Source of the DNA: an uncultured Coriobacteriales bacterium
GTDB taxonomy: Bacteria > Actinomycetota > Coriobacteriia > Coriobacteriales > Atopobiaceae
Direction: 5' to 3'
Assembly: GCA_946530775.1 (NCBI GenBank)
Contig: CAMNAH010000006.1
Coordinates: forward strand, 1-15,353
DNA length: 15,353 nt
The translations under genes and the position numbers were made by a program. Positions 6,519-13,062 of this stretch are shown here, piece after piece; position 1 is the first letter of the stretch; every line of letters starts with the position of its first letter. The notes beneath the pieces are model-generated. The model searched no databases and had not been told where the DNA came from. It was given only the letters and a program-made list of their open reading frames with translations.

Positions 6519-6561
6519 AGTCAAAGTCGGCACCCCTGGAATATAGGCAAGGAGCACAACC

Positions 6562-7584
6562 ATGGGCGCACGCATCCGTGAACAGGCCATGGTGGACATA
6601 TTCGAGCACATGGCCGCCGATGGCAGGGCAGACGCCCTCTTTGGCGCAGGCCCCGAGCGCGCGATCGACTCCTACCGGCGCTTCTCCACCGAGCACGCGG
6701 GGCCGTGCGTTATCGTCGAGATGCCGCTTCTCGGAGACCCCAGCTACGACGTGCTCTCGGGAAACTACCAGCGCAGGCTGCAGCCCGGCGAGCGCCTGGC
6801 CGATGCTAGCCAGGTTGCTGCGCAGGCGGCCTTGGACTGGGCGATCGCGTGGAAGGGCGACACGCCCGTCGCGCTCCAGTTCGAGCTCGACGAGGCCGGC
6901 GGCGCAGACCAGCGTCCCGGCATCCACTGCAGGCACAGGGGGCAGATCGATGCCGCAGAGGCCTTCTACGAGGCAATAGACGAGGGATGGCGCGCACCGC
7001 TTTACCGCGAGGTGGCTGAGCGCATGCCCCGCGAGTGGAGCTGCCAATATGCAGCCGTCTTCCCCGGACGTGCCGGCAAGGTGACCCGCATGGAGCTTGA
7101 GCTCGCGGGCGAGGCATGCGAGCGAGCTGCGGCCGATCCGTCGTACATGCGCGACTGCTTCGAGACGATAGGCTTCCACGCCTACGACCAGGCCATGCTC
7201 GACACCATCTCCGAGCTGGCCGCCATGCGCCCCGTCCACTCGCTGCAGTTCGACATCCTGGAGGACGGCACGCTGGGAGAGACGTTCTCCTTGGCCTCGT
7301 ACTTCGAGAGCCAAGGTGCTGCAACGCGCACCGTCTTCGCCGACGGCGGTACCGCGAACAAGGTGTGCACCTTCTACGAGCGCCTCGGCATCGCAGATGA
7401 TAGATGGCGCCTTATCGAAGGCGCGCTCGTCGCATCGAAGAAGGCAGCCCTCTCGGATCAGGGCTTTATAAGCGTCATCAGCCTGCTGCTCCCCTGCTGC
7501 GCGAAGGCCAAGTGGCGGGGTGCGAAACTGCTTCCTGGCAAGTTCTACCTAACGGCCAGCGCCATCGTGGGCGGGAGAGTCTAG
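6562..7584 (+). CDS. Hypothetical protein next to the RiPP genes, function unknown
   Basis: The product is 340 residues, with a strong AAGGAG 8 bases before ATG 6562. I do not recognise the family. No signal peptide or membrane segment is evident and the composition is that of a soluble, acidic protein. Features that may help a profile search: VALQFELDE near residue 100, SLQFDILEDGTLGETFSLASYF in the second half (around 225-250), SLLLPCCAKAKW near residue 315 and a C-terminal GKFYLTASAIVGGRV. The repeated pattern of strands of the type LQF-acidic-GTLG gives a faint impression of a beta-rich tailoring enzyme, but I would not assign one. It diverges from the FAD oxidoreductase gene and carries the same promoter-like element as the modification genes, so membership of the cluster is likely. 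Confidence 0.7.
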   Translation: MGARIREQAMVDIFEHMAADGRADALFGAGPERAIDSYRRFSTEHAGPCVIVEMPLLGDPSYDVLSGNYQRRLQPGERLADASQVAAQAALDWAIAWKGDTPVALQFELDEAGGADQRPGIHCRHRGQIDAAEAFYEAIDEGWRAPLYREVAERMPREWSCQYAAVFPGRAGKVTRMELELAGEACERAAADPSYMRDCFETIGFHAYDQAMLDTISELAAMRPVHSLQFDILEDGTLGETFSLASYFESQGAATRTVFADGGTANKVCTFYERLGIADDRWRLIEGALVASKKAALSDQGFISVISLLLPCCAKAKWRGAKLLPGKFYLTASAIVGGRV

Positions 7585-7632
7585 GAGCTGTGCGCGGCGA
7601 GCTGCCCGCATCGCTCGCGATCCCGACCCGCA

Positions 7633-7872
7633 TCAGTATTCCGTCTTCAGCTCGTCGATGCCGTACGTCTCCTTGAAGAGGCGCTCGTCCTCTGCAGAGC
7701 GAATGAGCATGACCTCGGTGAAGTGGCCGTCGGTCTTGTTCTTGAAGCCTGCTACCCGCTCTCCCGTGCAGATGGAGGCGCGGATGATGGGATAGTGCGT
7801 TTCGGGGTTGTAGGGCACCGCATCCTTGAGCGAGTGCCGGCGGTTGAATCCGAGCTTCTCGAGCAGCCCCAT
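7633..7872 (-). CDS. Small conserved-looking hypothetical protein
   Basis: A 79-residue protein starting at ATG 7872, with AAGGGGG 6 bases upstream; longer in-frame versions run through the intergenic region and look non-coding. It begins MGLLEKLGF and contains NPETHYPIIRASICTGERVAGFK, followed by an acidic middle and an ending YGIDELKTEY. The ICTGExVAGFK-type segment recalls a small protein family common in anaerobic Gram-positives, with no function known to me. It is divergent from the stand-alone Nif11 gene and convergent with the 340-aa gene. Confidence 0.72.
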   Translation of the reverse strand: MGLLEKLGFNRRHSLKDAVPYNPETHYPIIRASICTGERVAGFKNKTDGHFTEVMLIRSAEDERLFKETYGIDELKTEY

Positions 7873-8028
7873 TCCATCCCCCTTCCATGACGCGCTCCGA
7901 AGGGCGCCGCACACCGGCCTGTTGCGTGTAAGTGTATCGCAACGCGCCACGCGAGATGGTGGCGTCCCGCGCGAGAAAAGGGTATCGTTAACGGCATAGA
8001 CGCACCTACGCACGAGAAAGGCACCACC

Positions 8029-8211
8029 ATGTCCAAGAGGGAATACGATAAGTTCATGCGCATGCTCGCCGACGATCCGCAGCTTGCCGAGCGCCTTCAC
8101 AGCCGCATCGCCGAGGCCGGCGAGCTCAACGCCGTCGACGTGACCGCCGAGTTCGCCAAGTCGCACGGCTTCAAGGTCGATGCCAAGGACATCCGCGAGG
8201 CCCGCGCATAG
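8029..8211 (+). CDS. Stand-alone Nif11-like domain protein without a core peptide
   Basis: A 60-residue protein; GAAAGG sits 7 bases before ATG 8029. MSKREYDKFMRMLADDPQL and the following helix match the Nif11 leader pattern (F..ML..dp.L...L), as in the precursors at the left of the window. It ends KDIREARA, without the double glycine and without any core, so it is not itself a product precursor. Terminator-like 8275-8303 closes the transcript. Many such short Nif11 or helix-pair proteins are uncharacterised. It could be unrelated to peptide synthesis, or it might compete for leader-binding enzymes; neither is shown by the sequence. Confidence 0.72.
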   Translation: MSKREYDKFMRMLADDPQLAERLHSRIAEAGELNAVDVTAEFAKSHGFKVDAKDIREARA

Positions 8212-8274
8212 CATCTCCGCCCGCCCCGCTTCACACCCTCTCCATCAAGGAGGGGTACGCTATCTGCATATGTT

Positions 8275-8303
8275 CTCCGCTGCCGCCCGGCAGCGGAGTT
8301 TTT
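8275..8303 (+). terminator. Strong rho-independent terminator upstream of ktrB
   Basis: CTCCGCTGCC (8275-8284), a 4-base loop and GGCAGCGGAG (8289-8298) form a perfect 10-bp stem followed by TTTTT (8299-8303). It ends the small Nif11 gene's transcript, and it sits only 20 bases before the chosen ktrB start. Confidence 0.9.
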
Positions 8304-8323
8304 CGATACAAGGAGCGTGTGGG

Positions 8324-9655
8324 TTGGCAGCTTCTCCGTTACGGAAGCTCTCATCGTTCAGGATCGTGATCCTGGGCTTTGCCGGCATCATCCTCATTGG
8401 CACCGTGCTGCTCATGTTGCCCATCTCGACCGTCGATGGGCATGCTTCGTCATTCGCTGACGCCATCTTCACCGCAACTTCCGCCACCTGCGTGACTGGC
8501 CTCATCGTGCACGACACCGCTACCACATGGTCAGCATTCGGCCAGGCGGTCATCATCCTCATGATCCAGATGGGCGGCCTCGGCGTGGTCATGGCCTCGG
8601 CCACCTTTGCGCTCGCCTCGGGCAGGAAGATCTCGCTCAAAGAGCGCAGCATGCTCAAAGACACGTTCGCCGCACCCCGCATGGAGGGCATGGCGCGCAT
8701 GGCGGTCTTCATCCTGAAGATCACCTTTGTGACCGAGCTCATCGGCGCGCTTATCATGATGCCCTCCTTCTGCGCGGACCACGGCCTGCGCGGCGTGTGG
8801 ATGGCCGTCTTCGAGTCAATCTCGGCGTTCTGCAACGCGGGCTTCGACATCATGGGCACGCCGGGCAACCTCTATACCTCGCTCTGCGGGTATGCCACGA
8901 ACCCCGTGATCTGCGGTGCGATCTCGTTGCTGATCATCCTTGGAGGCATTGGATTCGTCACCTGGGGCGATATCTTCTCGAACGGCCGCCGCATCAAGCG
9001 CTATTCCATGCAGAGCAAGGTCATCCTCGTGACCACGGCCGTGCTCATCGTTGCGCCCGCGCTGTTCTTCTACGCGTTCGAATACGGCAACCTGCCTGCA
9101 GGCGAGCGCGTCATCGCCTCGGTCTTCCAGTCGGTCACCACAAGGACCGCAGGCTTCAACGTGCAGGACCTCTCCCAGATGAGCGAGCCCGGGCAGGCGC
9201 TCACCATCCTGCTCATGCTCATCGGCGGATCGCCCGGCTCCACCGCCGGCGGCATCAAGACCACCACGCTCGCCGTTCTCTGCGCGAACTTCGGCGCCGT
9301 CTGCATCCGCAAGGAGGAGACCAACGCCTTCGGACGCCGCATCAAGGACGACGTCGTCAAGCAGGCAGCGGCCATCTTCATGCTCTATATCGGGCTCGCG
9401 CTGCTCGGTGCCGTCGCCATCTGCCTCATCGAGGGCCTCCCCTACCTCACCTGCCTCTTCGAATGCGCCTCCGCCATCGGCACCGTGGGCCTCACCATGG
9501 GCATCACGCCGAGTCTCGGCTTGGCGTCGCGCGCCGTCCTCATGCTCTACATGTTCATCGGCCGCGTGGGCGGCCTCACGATCATCTATGCCGCCACCAA
9601 GGAGGCGCGCAGAAGCGTATCGAAGCTCCCTCATGAGAGCATCACCGTCGGATAA
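8324..9655 (+). CDS. ktrB: KtrB/TrkH-family potassium uptake channel subunit
   Basis: A membrane protein of 443 residues that passes K+ (often Na+-coupled) and works with the cytoplasmic KtrA ring encoded next. The start is taken as TTG 8324: AAGGAG lies 8 bases upstream, and the resulting N-terminus (MAASPLRKLSSFRIVILGF) fits KtrB. The ATG at 8270 lies just before a terminator hairpin and has a distant ribosome site. Four filter loops are visible: ATSATCVTGL (51-60), SAFCNAGFD, TTRTAGFN and SAIGTVGLTMG, each with the key Gly. GGSPGSTAGGIKTTT is the conserved flexible intramembrane loop, and MFIGRVGGLT carries the conserved Arg of the last pore helix. The order ktrB-ktrA with a 10-base gap indicates one operon. 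The leader shows no c-di-AMP riboswitch-sized space. Confidence 0.93.
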   Translation: MAASPLRKLSSFRIVILGFAGIILIGTVLLMLPISTVDGHASSFADAIFTATSATCVTGLIVHDTATTWSAFGQAVIILMIQMGGLGVVMASATFALASGRKISLKERSMLKDTFAAPRMEGMARMAVFILKITFVTELIGALIMMPSFCADHGLRGVWMAVFESISAFCNAGFDIMGTPGNLYTSLCGYATNPVICGAISLLIILGGIGFVTWGDIFSNGRRIKRYSMQSKVILVTTAVLIVAPALFFYAFEYGNLPAGERVIASVFQSVTTRTAGFNVQDLSQMSEPGQALTILLMLIGGSPGSTAGGIKTTTLAVLCANFGAVCIRKEETNAFGRRIKDDVVKQAAAIFMLYIGLALLGAVAICLIEGLPYLTCLFECASAIGTVGLTMGITPSLGLASRAVLMLYMFIGRVGGLTIIYAATKEARRSVSKLPHESITVG

Positions 9656-9665
9656 GGATGGAAAG

Positions 9666-10313
9666 ATGAAATCAATTCTGCTGATTGGCCTCGGCCGCTT
9701 TGGACAGAACGTCGCCGCCAAGCTCGATGAGCTGGGACATGAGGTCATGGCCGTCGATTGCGACGAGGAGCGCGTGGACGCCATCCTGCCGCACGTCACC
9801 GGGGCGCAGATCGGCGACAGCACCAACGAGAACTTCCTGCGCGCGCTTGGCGTGAGCAACTTCGACGTGTGCATCGTCGCCATCGCCCACAACTTCCAGA
9901 GCTCGCTCGAGACCACCTCGCTTTTGAAGGAGCTCGGCGGGAAGCTCGTGGTCGCCCGTGCCGAGAGCGATGTGCAGAAGAAGTTCCTGCTGCGCAACGG
10001 TGCCGACCAGGTGGTGTATCCCGAGGGGCAGATGGGCAGGTGGACGGCCATCCGCTACAGCGCCGACCACATCCTCGACTATGTGCCGCTCGATGAACAG
10101 CACTCCATCTTCGAGGTGTCGATTCCGCAGGCCTGGCTTGGCAAAACCGTCGGCGATCTTGCAATCCGCCGCAAATACGGCGTCAACATCATGGCGCTCA
10201 AGCGCGACGGACACCTCGACATGAACATCTCGGCCGAGACGATGCTCGAAGAGGGCTGCTCAATGCTCGTTCTCGGCGAAACGGGTGCCCTCCAGCGCTG
10301 CTTCAACCTGTAA
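9666..10313 (+). CDS. ktrA: KtrA/TrkA-family potassium channel regulatory subunit (RCK domain)
   Basis: A cytoplasmic protein of 215 residues that gates KtrB in response to nucleotides. AAGGA lies 7 bases before ATG 9666, ten bases after the ktrB stop. The RCK_N Rossmann fold begins SILLIGLGRFGQ (GxGxxG at 8-13) with Asp31 (AVDCDEE) at the end of the second strand for adenine-ribose binding. The GDSTNENFLRALGV stretch and the FLLRNGADQVVYPE region are typical of the family. The last about 70 residues form the RCK_C domain, which in some relatives binds c-di-AMP. Length is normal for KtrA. A terminator follows immediately. Confidence 0.93.
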   Translation: MKSILLIGLGRFGQNVAAKLDELGHEVMAVDCDEERVDAILPHVTGAQIGDSTNENFLRALGVSNFDVCIVAIAHNFQSSLETTSLLKELGGKLVVARAESDVQKKFLLRNGADQVVYPEGQMGRWTAIRYSADHILDYVPLDEQHSIFEVSIPQAWLGKTVGDLAIRRKYGVNIMALKRDGHLDMNISAETMLEEGCSMLVLGETGALQRCFNL

Positions 10314-10336
10314 CGACTTCCGAAAGGTCGTTTTTT
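10312..10336 (+). terminator. Rho-independent terminator of ktrBA
   Basis: The stem starts within the ktrA stop codon: AACGACTT (10312-10319) pairs with AAGGTCGTT (10324-10332), with one G-U pair and a short loop, running into TTTTTT (10331-10336). Confidence 0.85.
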
Positions 10337-10348
10337 CGACCCCTCATC

Positions 10349-10392
10349 GCCTTTTGAGACAATAAATCTCAGGAATTTGTCCCAAAAGGCTC
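10349..10392. repeat. 44-nt palindromic repeat, copy 1
   Basis: GCCTTTTGAGACAA at the left pairs with TTGTCCCAAAAGGC at the right (one A-C mismatch), enclosing an AT-rich loop with ATCTCAGGAA. Copy 2 at 10421-10464 is identical except for two adjacent loop bases. It resembles a REP-type or miniature palindromic element rather than a simple terminator, because no T-tract follows. Confidence 0.85.
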
Positions 10393-10420
10393 ATGAGGCT
10401 TCGACGAGAAGGACTCAAAA

Positions 10421-10464
10421 GCCTTTTGAGACAAATAATCTCAGGAATTTGTCCCAAAAGGCTC
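10421..10464. repeat. 44-nt palindromic repeat, copy 2
   Basis: Second copy of the palindrome, 72 bases downstream of copy 1 and in the same orientation. Here the left and right arms pair over 15 positions with one mismatch. The flanking CTCAAAAG (10414-10421) is itself complementary to the CTTTTGAG of its left arm, offering an alternative small hairpin. Confidence 0.85.
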
Positions 10465-10473
10465 GGGAATAGA

Positions 10474-10505
10474 AAGCGGCTGCACCGGTGAAGGTGCAGC
10501 CGCTT
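10474..10505 (-). terminator. Terminator hairpin of the uracil permease gene
   Basis: A perfect 13-bp stem (AAGCGGCTGCACC at 10474-10486 with GGTGCAGCCGCTT at 10493-10505) with a 6-base loop lies 27 bases past the permease stop on the - strand. The - strand tail TCTATTCC is modestly T-rich. Confidence 0.78.
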
Positions 10506-10532
10506 CAATTTGGCGCGATGTCTCGTCGAGAA

Positions 10533-11840
10533 TTACTTCTCGGGGAGGATGGCGTTGAGCACGATGCCCACGATCGAGCCCACGGCGAGGCCGGAGAGCG
10601 AGATGGACGTGGCGCCCAGCGGGATGACGATGGCGCCGGCAGCGCTGTTGGCAATGCCGATGGAGAGCACCAGGATGAGCGCGGCAATAAGGACGTTGCG
10701 CGTGATGGTGAAGTCCACGTGGTTCTCGATGAGGTTGCGGATGCCCACAGCCGAGATCATGCCGTAGAGCACGAGCGAGACGCCGCCGATGACGGAGGCG
10801 GGCATGGCGCCGATAACTGCCGAGAACTTGGGGCAGAACGAGAACAGGATCGCGAAGCCGGCGGCGATGCGGATGACGCGCGGGTCGAAGACCTTGGTGA
10901 GCGCAAGCACGCCGGTGTTCTCGCCGTAGGTGGTGTTGGCGGGAGCGCCGAAGAGCGAGGCGAGGATGGTGGCAAGTCCGTCGCCGAGGAGCGTGCGGTG
11001 CAGGCCGGGCTCCTTGATGTAGTTGCGGTTGCAGGTCGAGCTGATGGCGGAGATGTCGCCGATGTGCTCGATCATGGTGGCGAAGGCGATGGGCATGATA
11101 GTGATGATGGAGGTCACCGCGAGGCCGCCGTCCATGCCGTTGGTGAAGAGGCTGAGGGCGGTGTCCTCCCACACAATGGGCAGGCCAACCCAGGGGGCAG
11201 CCGCGATGGCGGCGAAGTCGACATCGCCGAGGATGGCGGCGAGTGCGAAGGAGGCGACGACGCCCAGCAGGATGGGCACGACCTTGACCATGCCCTTGCC
11301 GAAGATGTTGCAGAGGATGATCACGATGATGGCCACGATGGCGACGCGCCAGTCGGCCGCGCAGTTGTTGATGGCGGAGCTCGACAGGATGAGGCCGATG
11401 CAGATGACGATGGGGCCGGTCACCACGGGCGGGAAGTACTTCATGACGCGCTCGGTGCCGAAGGCCCTGAAGAGGGCGGCGAGCACCAGGTAGAGGCAGC
11501 CGGCGGCGGCGACGCCGAGGCAGGCGTACGGCAGCAGCTCAGGCTCGCCGTTGGGGGCGATGGCCGCATAGCCCGCGATGAAGGCGAAGGAGGAGCCCAG
11601 GAACGCAGGCACCTTGCCCTTGGCGAGGAAGTGGAAGAGCAGCGTTCCGAGACCGGCGAAGAGCAGGGTCGCCTGAACGGAGAGGCCGGTCAGCGCGGGC
11701 ACGAGCACCGTTGCGCCGAACATGGCGAACATGTGCTGCAGACCGAAGAGCACCATCTTGGGGACGCCGAGCGTACGGGCATCGTAGATGGCATCGGGAG
11801 AGTCTGCCGCTCCCATGGTTTCGATGTCGTCATTGGCCAT
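10533..11840 (-). CDS. uraA: Uracil permease (UraA/PyrP, nucleobase:cation symporter 2 family)
   Basis: An integral membrane protein of 435 residues that imports uracil with protons for pyrimidine salvage. ATG 11840 is chosen because AAGGAG lies 8 bases upstream; ATG 11861 would place that site inside the coding region. The N-terminal GLQHMFAMFGATVLVPALTGL is the family hallmark (QHxxAMFGATVLVP). The middle carries the conserved acidic stretch in MIEHIGDISAIS, and GENTGVLALTKVFDPR holds the GENxG substrate-site segment. There are about 14 hydrophobic helices and no truncation. It is transcribed alone, with a terminator at its 3' end and two palindromes in its promoter region. Other NCS2 substrates such as xanthine are less likely given the UraA-like motifs. 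Confidence 0.92.
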   Translation of the reverse strand: MANDDIETMGAADSPDAIYDARTLGVPKMVLFGLQHMFAMFGATVLVPALTGLSVQATLLFAGLGTLLFHFLAKGKVPAFLGSSFAFIAGYAAIAPNGEPELLPYACLGVAAAGCLYLVLAALFRAFGTERVMKYFPPVVTGPIVICIGLILSSSAINNCAADWRVAIVAIIVIILCNIFGKGMVKVVPILLGVVASFALAAILGDVDFAAIAAAPWVGLPIVWEDTALSLFTNGMDGGLAVTSIITIMPIAFATMIEHIGDISAISSTCNRNYIKEPGLHRTLLGDGLATILASLFGAPANTTYGENTGVLALTKVFDPRVIRIAAGFAILFSFCPKFSAVIGAMPASVIGGVSLVLYGMISAVGIRNLIENHVDFTITRNVLIAALILVLSIGIANSAAGAIVIPLGATSISLSGLAVGSIVGIVLNAILPEK

Positions 11841-11871
11841 GCGCAAAGCTCCTTTTCTCAAGGGGTTGTAG

Positions 11872-11900
11872 ATTCTAAGTGATTAGAATACGACATGTCG
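11872..11900. promoter_or_regulatory. Two palindromes upstream of uraA
   Basis: ATTCTAA (11872-11878) and TTAGAAT (11883-11889) are a perfect inverted repeat with a 4-base spacer, directly followed by CGACATGTCG (11891-11900), a 10-base perfect palindrome. The pair lies 32-60 bases before the permease start and could be operators or a leader hairpin. The surrounding 11841-11975 is AT-richer than its neighbours and has no gene. Confidence 0.5.
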
Positions 11901-11975
11901 TGCCTGAAGCATATGTGAGAATGTCTAGTTTTTTATCTTGCAACGAATATCGGGCTACCGCGCGTCCACCCTCGC

Positions 11976-12776
11976 CTACAACGCCTGCGCTCCATCGGCA
12001 AGAAGCAGCTTGCCCGCGTCCTCGCCCAGCTCAGCGGCTATGTTACCACCTGGGTCGCAATCCATCACCACCACGTCCGCTTCCGAGAGCTCTCCAAACT
12101 TGACGAGGCATGGGGCACCGATCTTGCTTGCATCGAAGAGCACACAGGTCTTCGGCGACCGATGCATGGCCAGGCGCTTCATCTCCCCCATCTCGAGGTA
12201 GTTGGTCATGAGGCCGACGCCCGGCGCATACCCCGTCGGGCAGACGAACGAGATGTCGGGCCTGAGCCCCTCAAGAGCGTGCCGTGCAATGGGGCCCGCG
12301 GTATAGCGGTGCGCTTTGCGGAGAAACCCGCCGAGCAGGATGACATCCGCATGCGGCAACGACCTGTCGACATAGTCAGCGATGGTGAGATCTGTTGTGA
12401 CGATGGTGATGCCGACACGCTCCTCGAGCGACCGCACAAGCTCGAGGGCCGTCGTGCCCGAATCGACGAACAGCGATGCGCCGTCTGGGACGAGCGTCGC
12501 GGCAAGCATGCCTATGCGATGCTTGGCCTCGGCGTTGATGTTGACGCGCCTGTCCTGGAGGGATGCCGTCACATGGTGCGAGAGCGACACCGCACCGCCG
12601 TGCGTGCGGCGGAGGCGGCCCGCACGTTCGAGAGCATCCAGGTCGGATCGGATGGTGACCTTCGAGGTTCCCAGAAGCTCGGCTAGGCTCGTTACCTGCA
12701 CCGATGCATCGCGATCGAGTATGGCCATGATCGCCGTGCGCCGCTCATCGGCAAGCAGCTGCCTGTGTTCCGACAT
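11976..12776 (-). CDS. DeoR/GlpR-family transcriptional regulator of sugar metabolism
   Basis: A 266-residue repressor-type protein. The N-terminal winged helix-turn-helix covers residues about 8-63: ADERRTAIMAIL, then SLAELLGTSKVTIRSDLDALE and LRRTHGGAV, the standard DeoR signature. The C-terminal sensor domain (from about 78) has SLFVDSGTTALEL, the DSGTT loop that binds a phosphorylated sugar effector, and FDASKIGAPCLVKFGELSEADVVVMD near the end. ATG 12776 follows a GGGAGGG site about 7 bases upstream. It diverges from the aldolase-kinase-PTS genes at 13063 onwards, so control of that operon by a sugar phosphate such as fructose-1-phosphate or tagatose phosphate is the simplest reading. Confidence 0.9.
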   Translation of the reverse strand: MSEHRQLLADERRTAIMAILDRDASVQVTSLAELLGTSKVTIRSDLDALERAGRLRRTHGGAVSLSHHVTASLQDRRVNINAEAKHRIGMLAATLVPDGASLFVDSGTTALELVRSLEERVGITIVTTDLTIADYVDRSLPHADVILLGGFLRKAHRYTAGPIARHALEGLRPDISFVCPTGYAPGVGLMTNYLEMGEMKRLAMHRSPKTCVLFDASKIGAPCLVKFGELSEADVVVMDCDPGGNIAAELGEDAGKLLLADGAQAL

Positions 12777-13062
12777 CGGTCATCCCTCCCTGTTGCCCGA
12801 AATATGAAGAAAATGTGTTTATCTTTTCTTGTCCAAACGCAAGTATATCGCTTATGTTTTGCTTGCTCTTTTGCGTATGTGAAGATTCAGTGGAGCAGAA
12901 TCCGCACATGGCCAAAATCAAACCCTTTCTTTTCACTTCGCTTCGACAGCTCCGCCCACGTGGGCGATGACCCGCACAGCCGCAGCTTGCAAGCACATCG
13001 CGCTATACTGGCCACGAATCAGATTGCGCGGCGCTCGTACACCGCCTTGATGAGAGGATGCG
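12777..13062. promoter_or_regulatory. Divergent regulatory region between the deoR-type gene and the aldolase operon
   Basis: This 286-base stretch has no gene. It is AT- and pyrimidine-rich on the left, with recurring CTTTT runs at 12822-12926 of the kind often bound by DeoR-family proteins. It contains CGCCCACGTGGGCG (12953-12966), a 14-base perfect palindrome, and TATACT at 13004-13009 as a possible -10 for the aldolase operon about 54 bases before its start; no good -35 is at the right distance. A second TATACT lies on the - strand at 12847-12842, about 66 bases before the regulator start. Operator and promoter calls are tentative. Confidence 0.5.

Noticed and set aside
7633..8214. 193-residue version of the small - strand hypothetical
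   Set aside because: The extra N-terminus runs through the intergenic region and antisense to the Nif11-like gene; ATG 7872 has its own strong ribosome site.
8180..8323. ktrB start at ATG 8180 or ATG 8270
   Set aside because: 8180 overlaps the upstream gene's coding end; 8270 has a badly spaced ribosome site and would translate through a perfect terminator hairpin.
8212..8323. c-di-AMP (ydaO-type) riboswitch upstream of ktrB
   Set aside because: Only about 110 bases are available and they are occupied by a simple terminator; no ydaO-like core could be recognised.
12987..13009. TTGCAA / TATACT promoter for the aldolase operon
   Set aside because: The spacing is only 11 bases, too short for a -35/-10 pair; only the -10 is kept as tentative.
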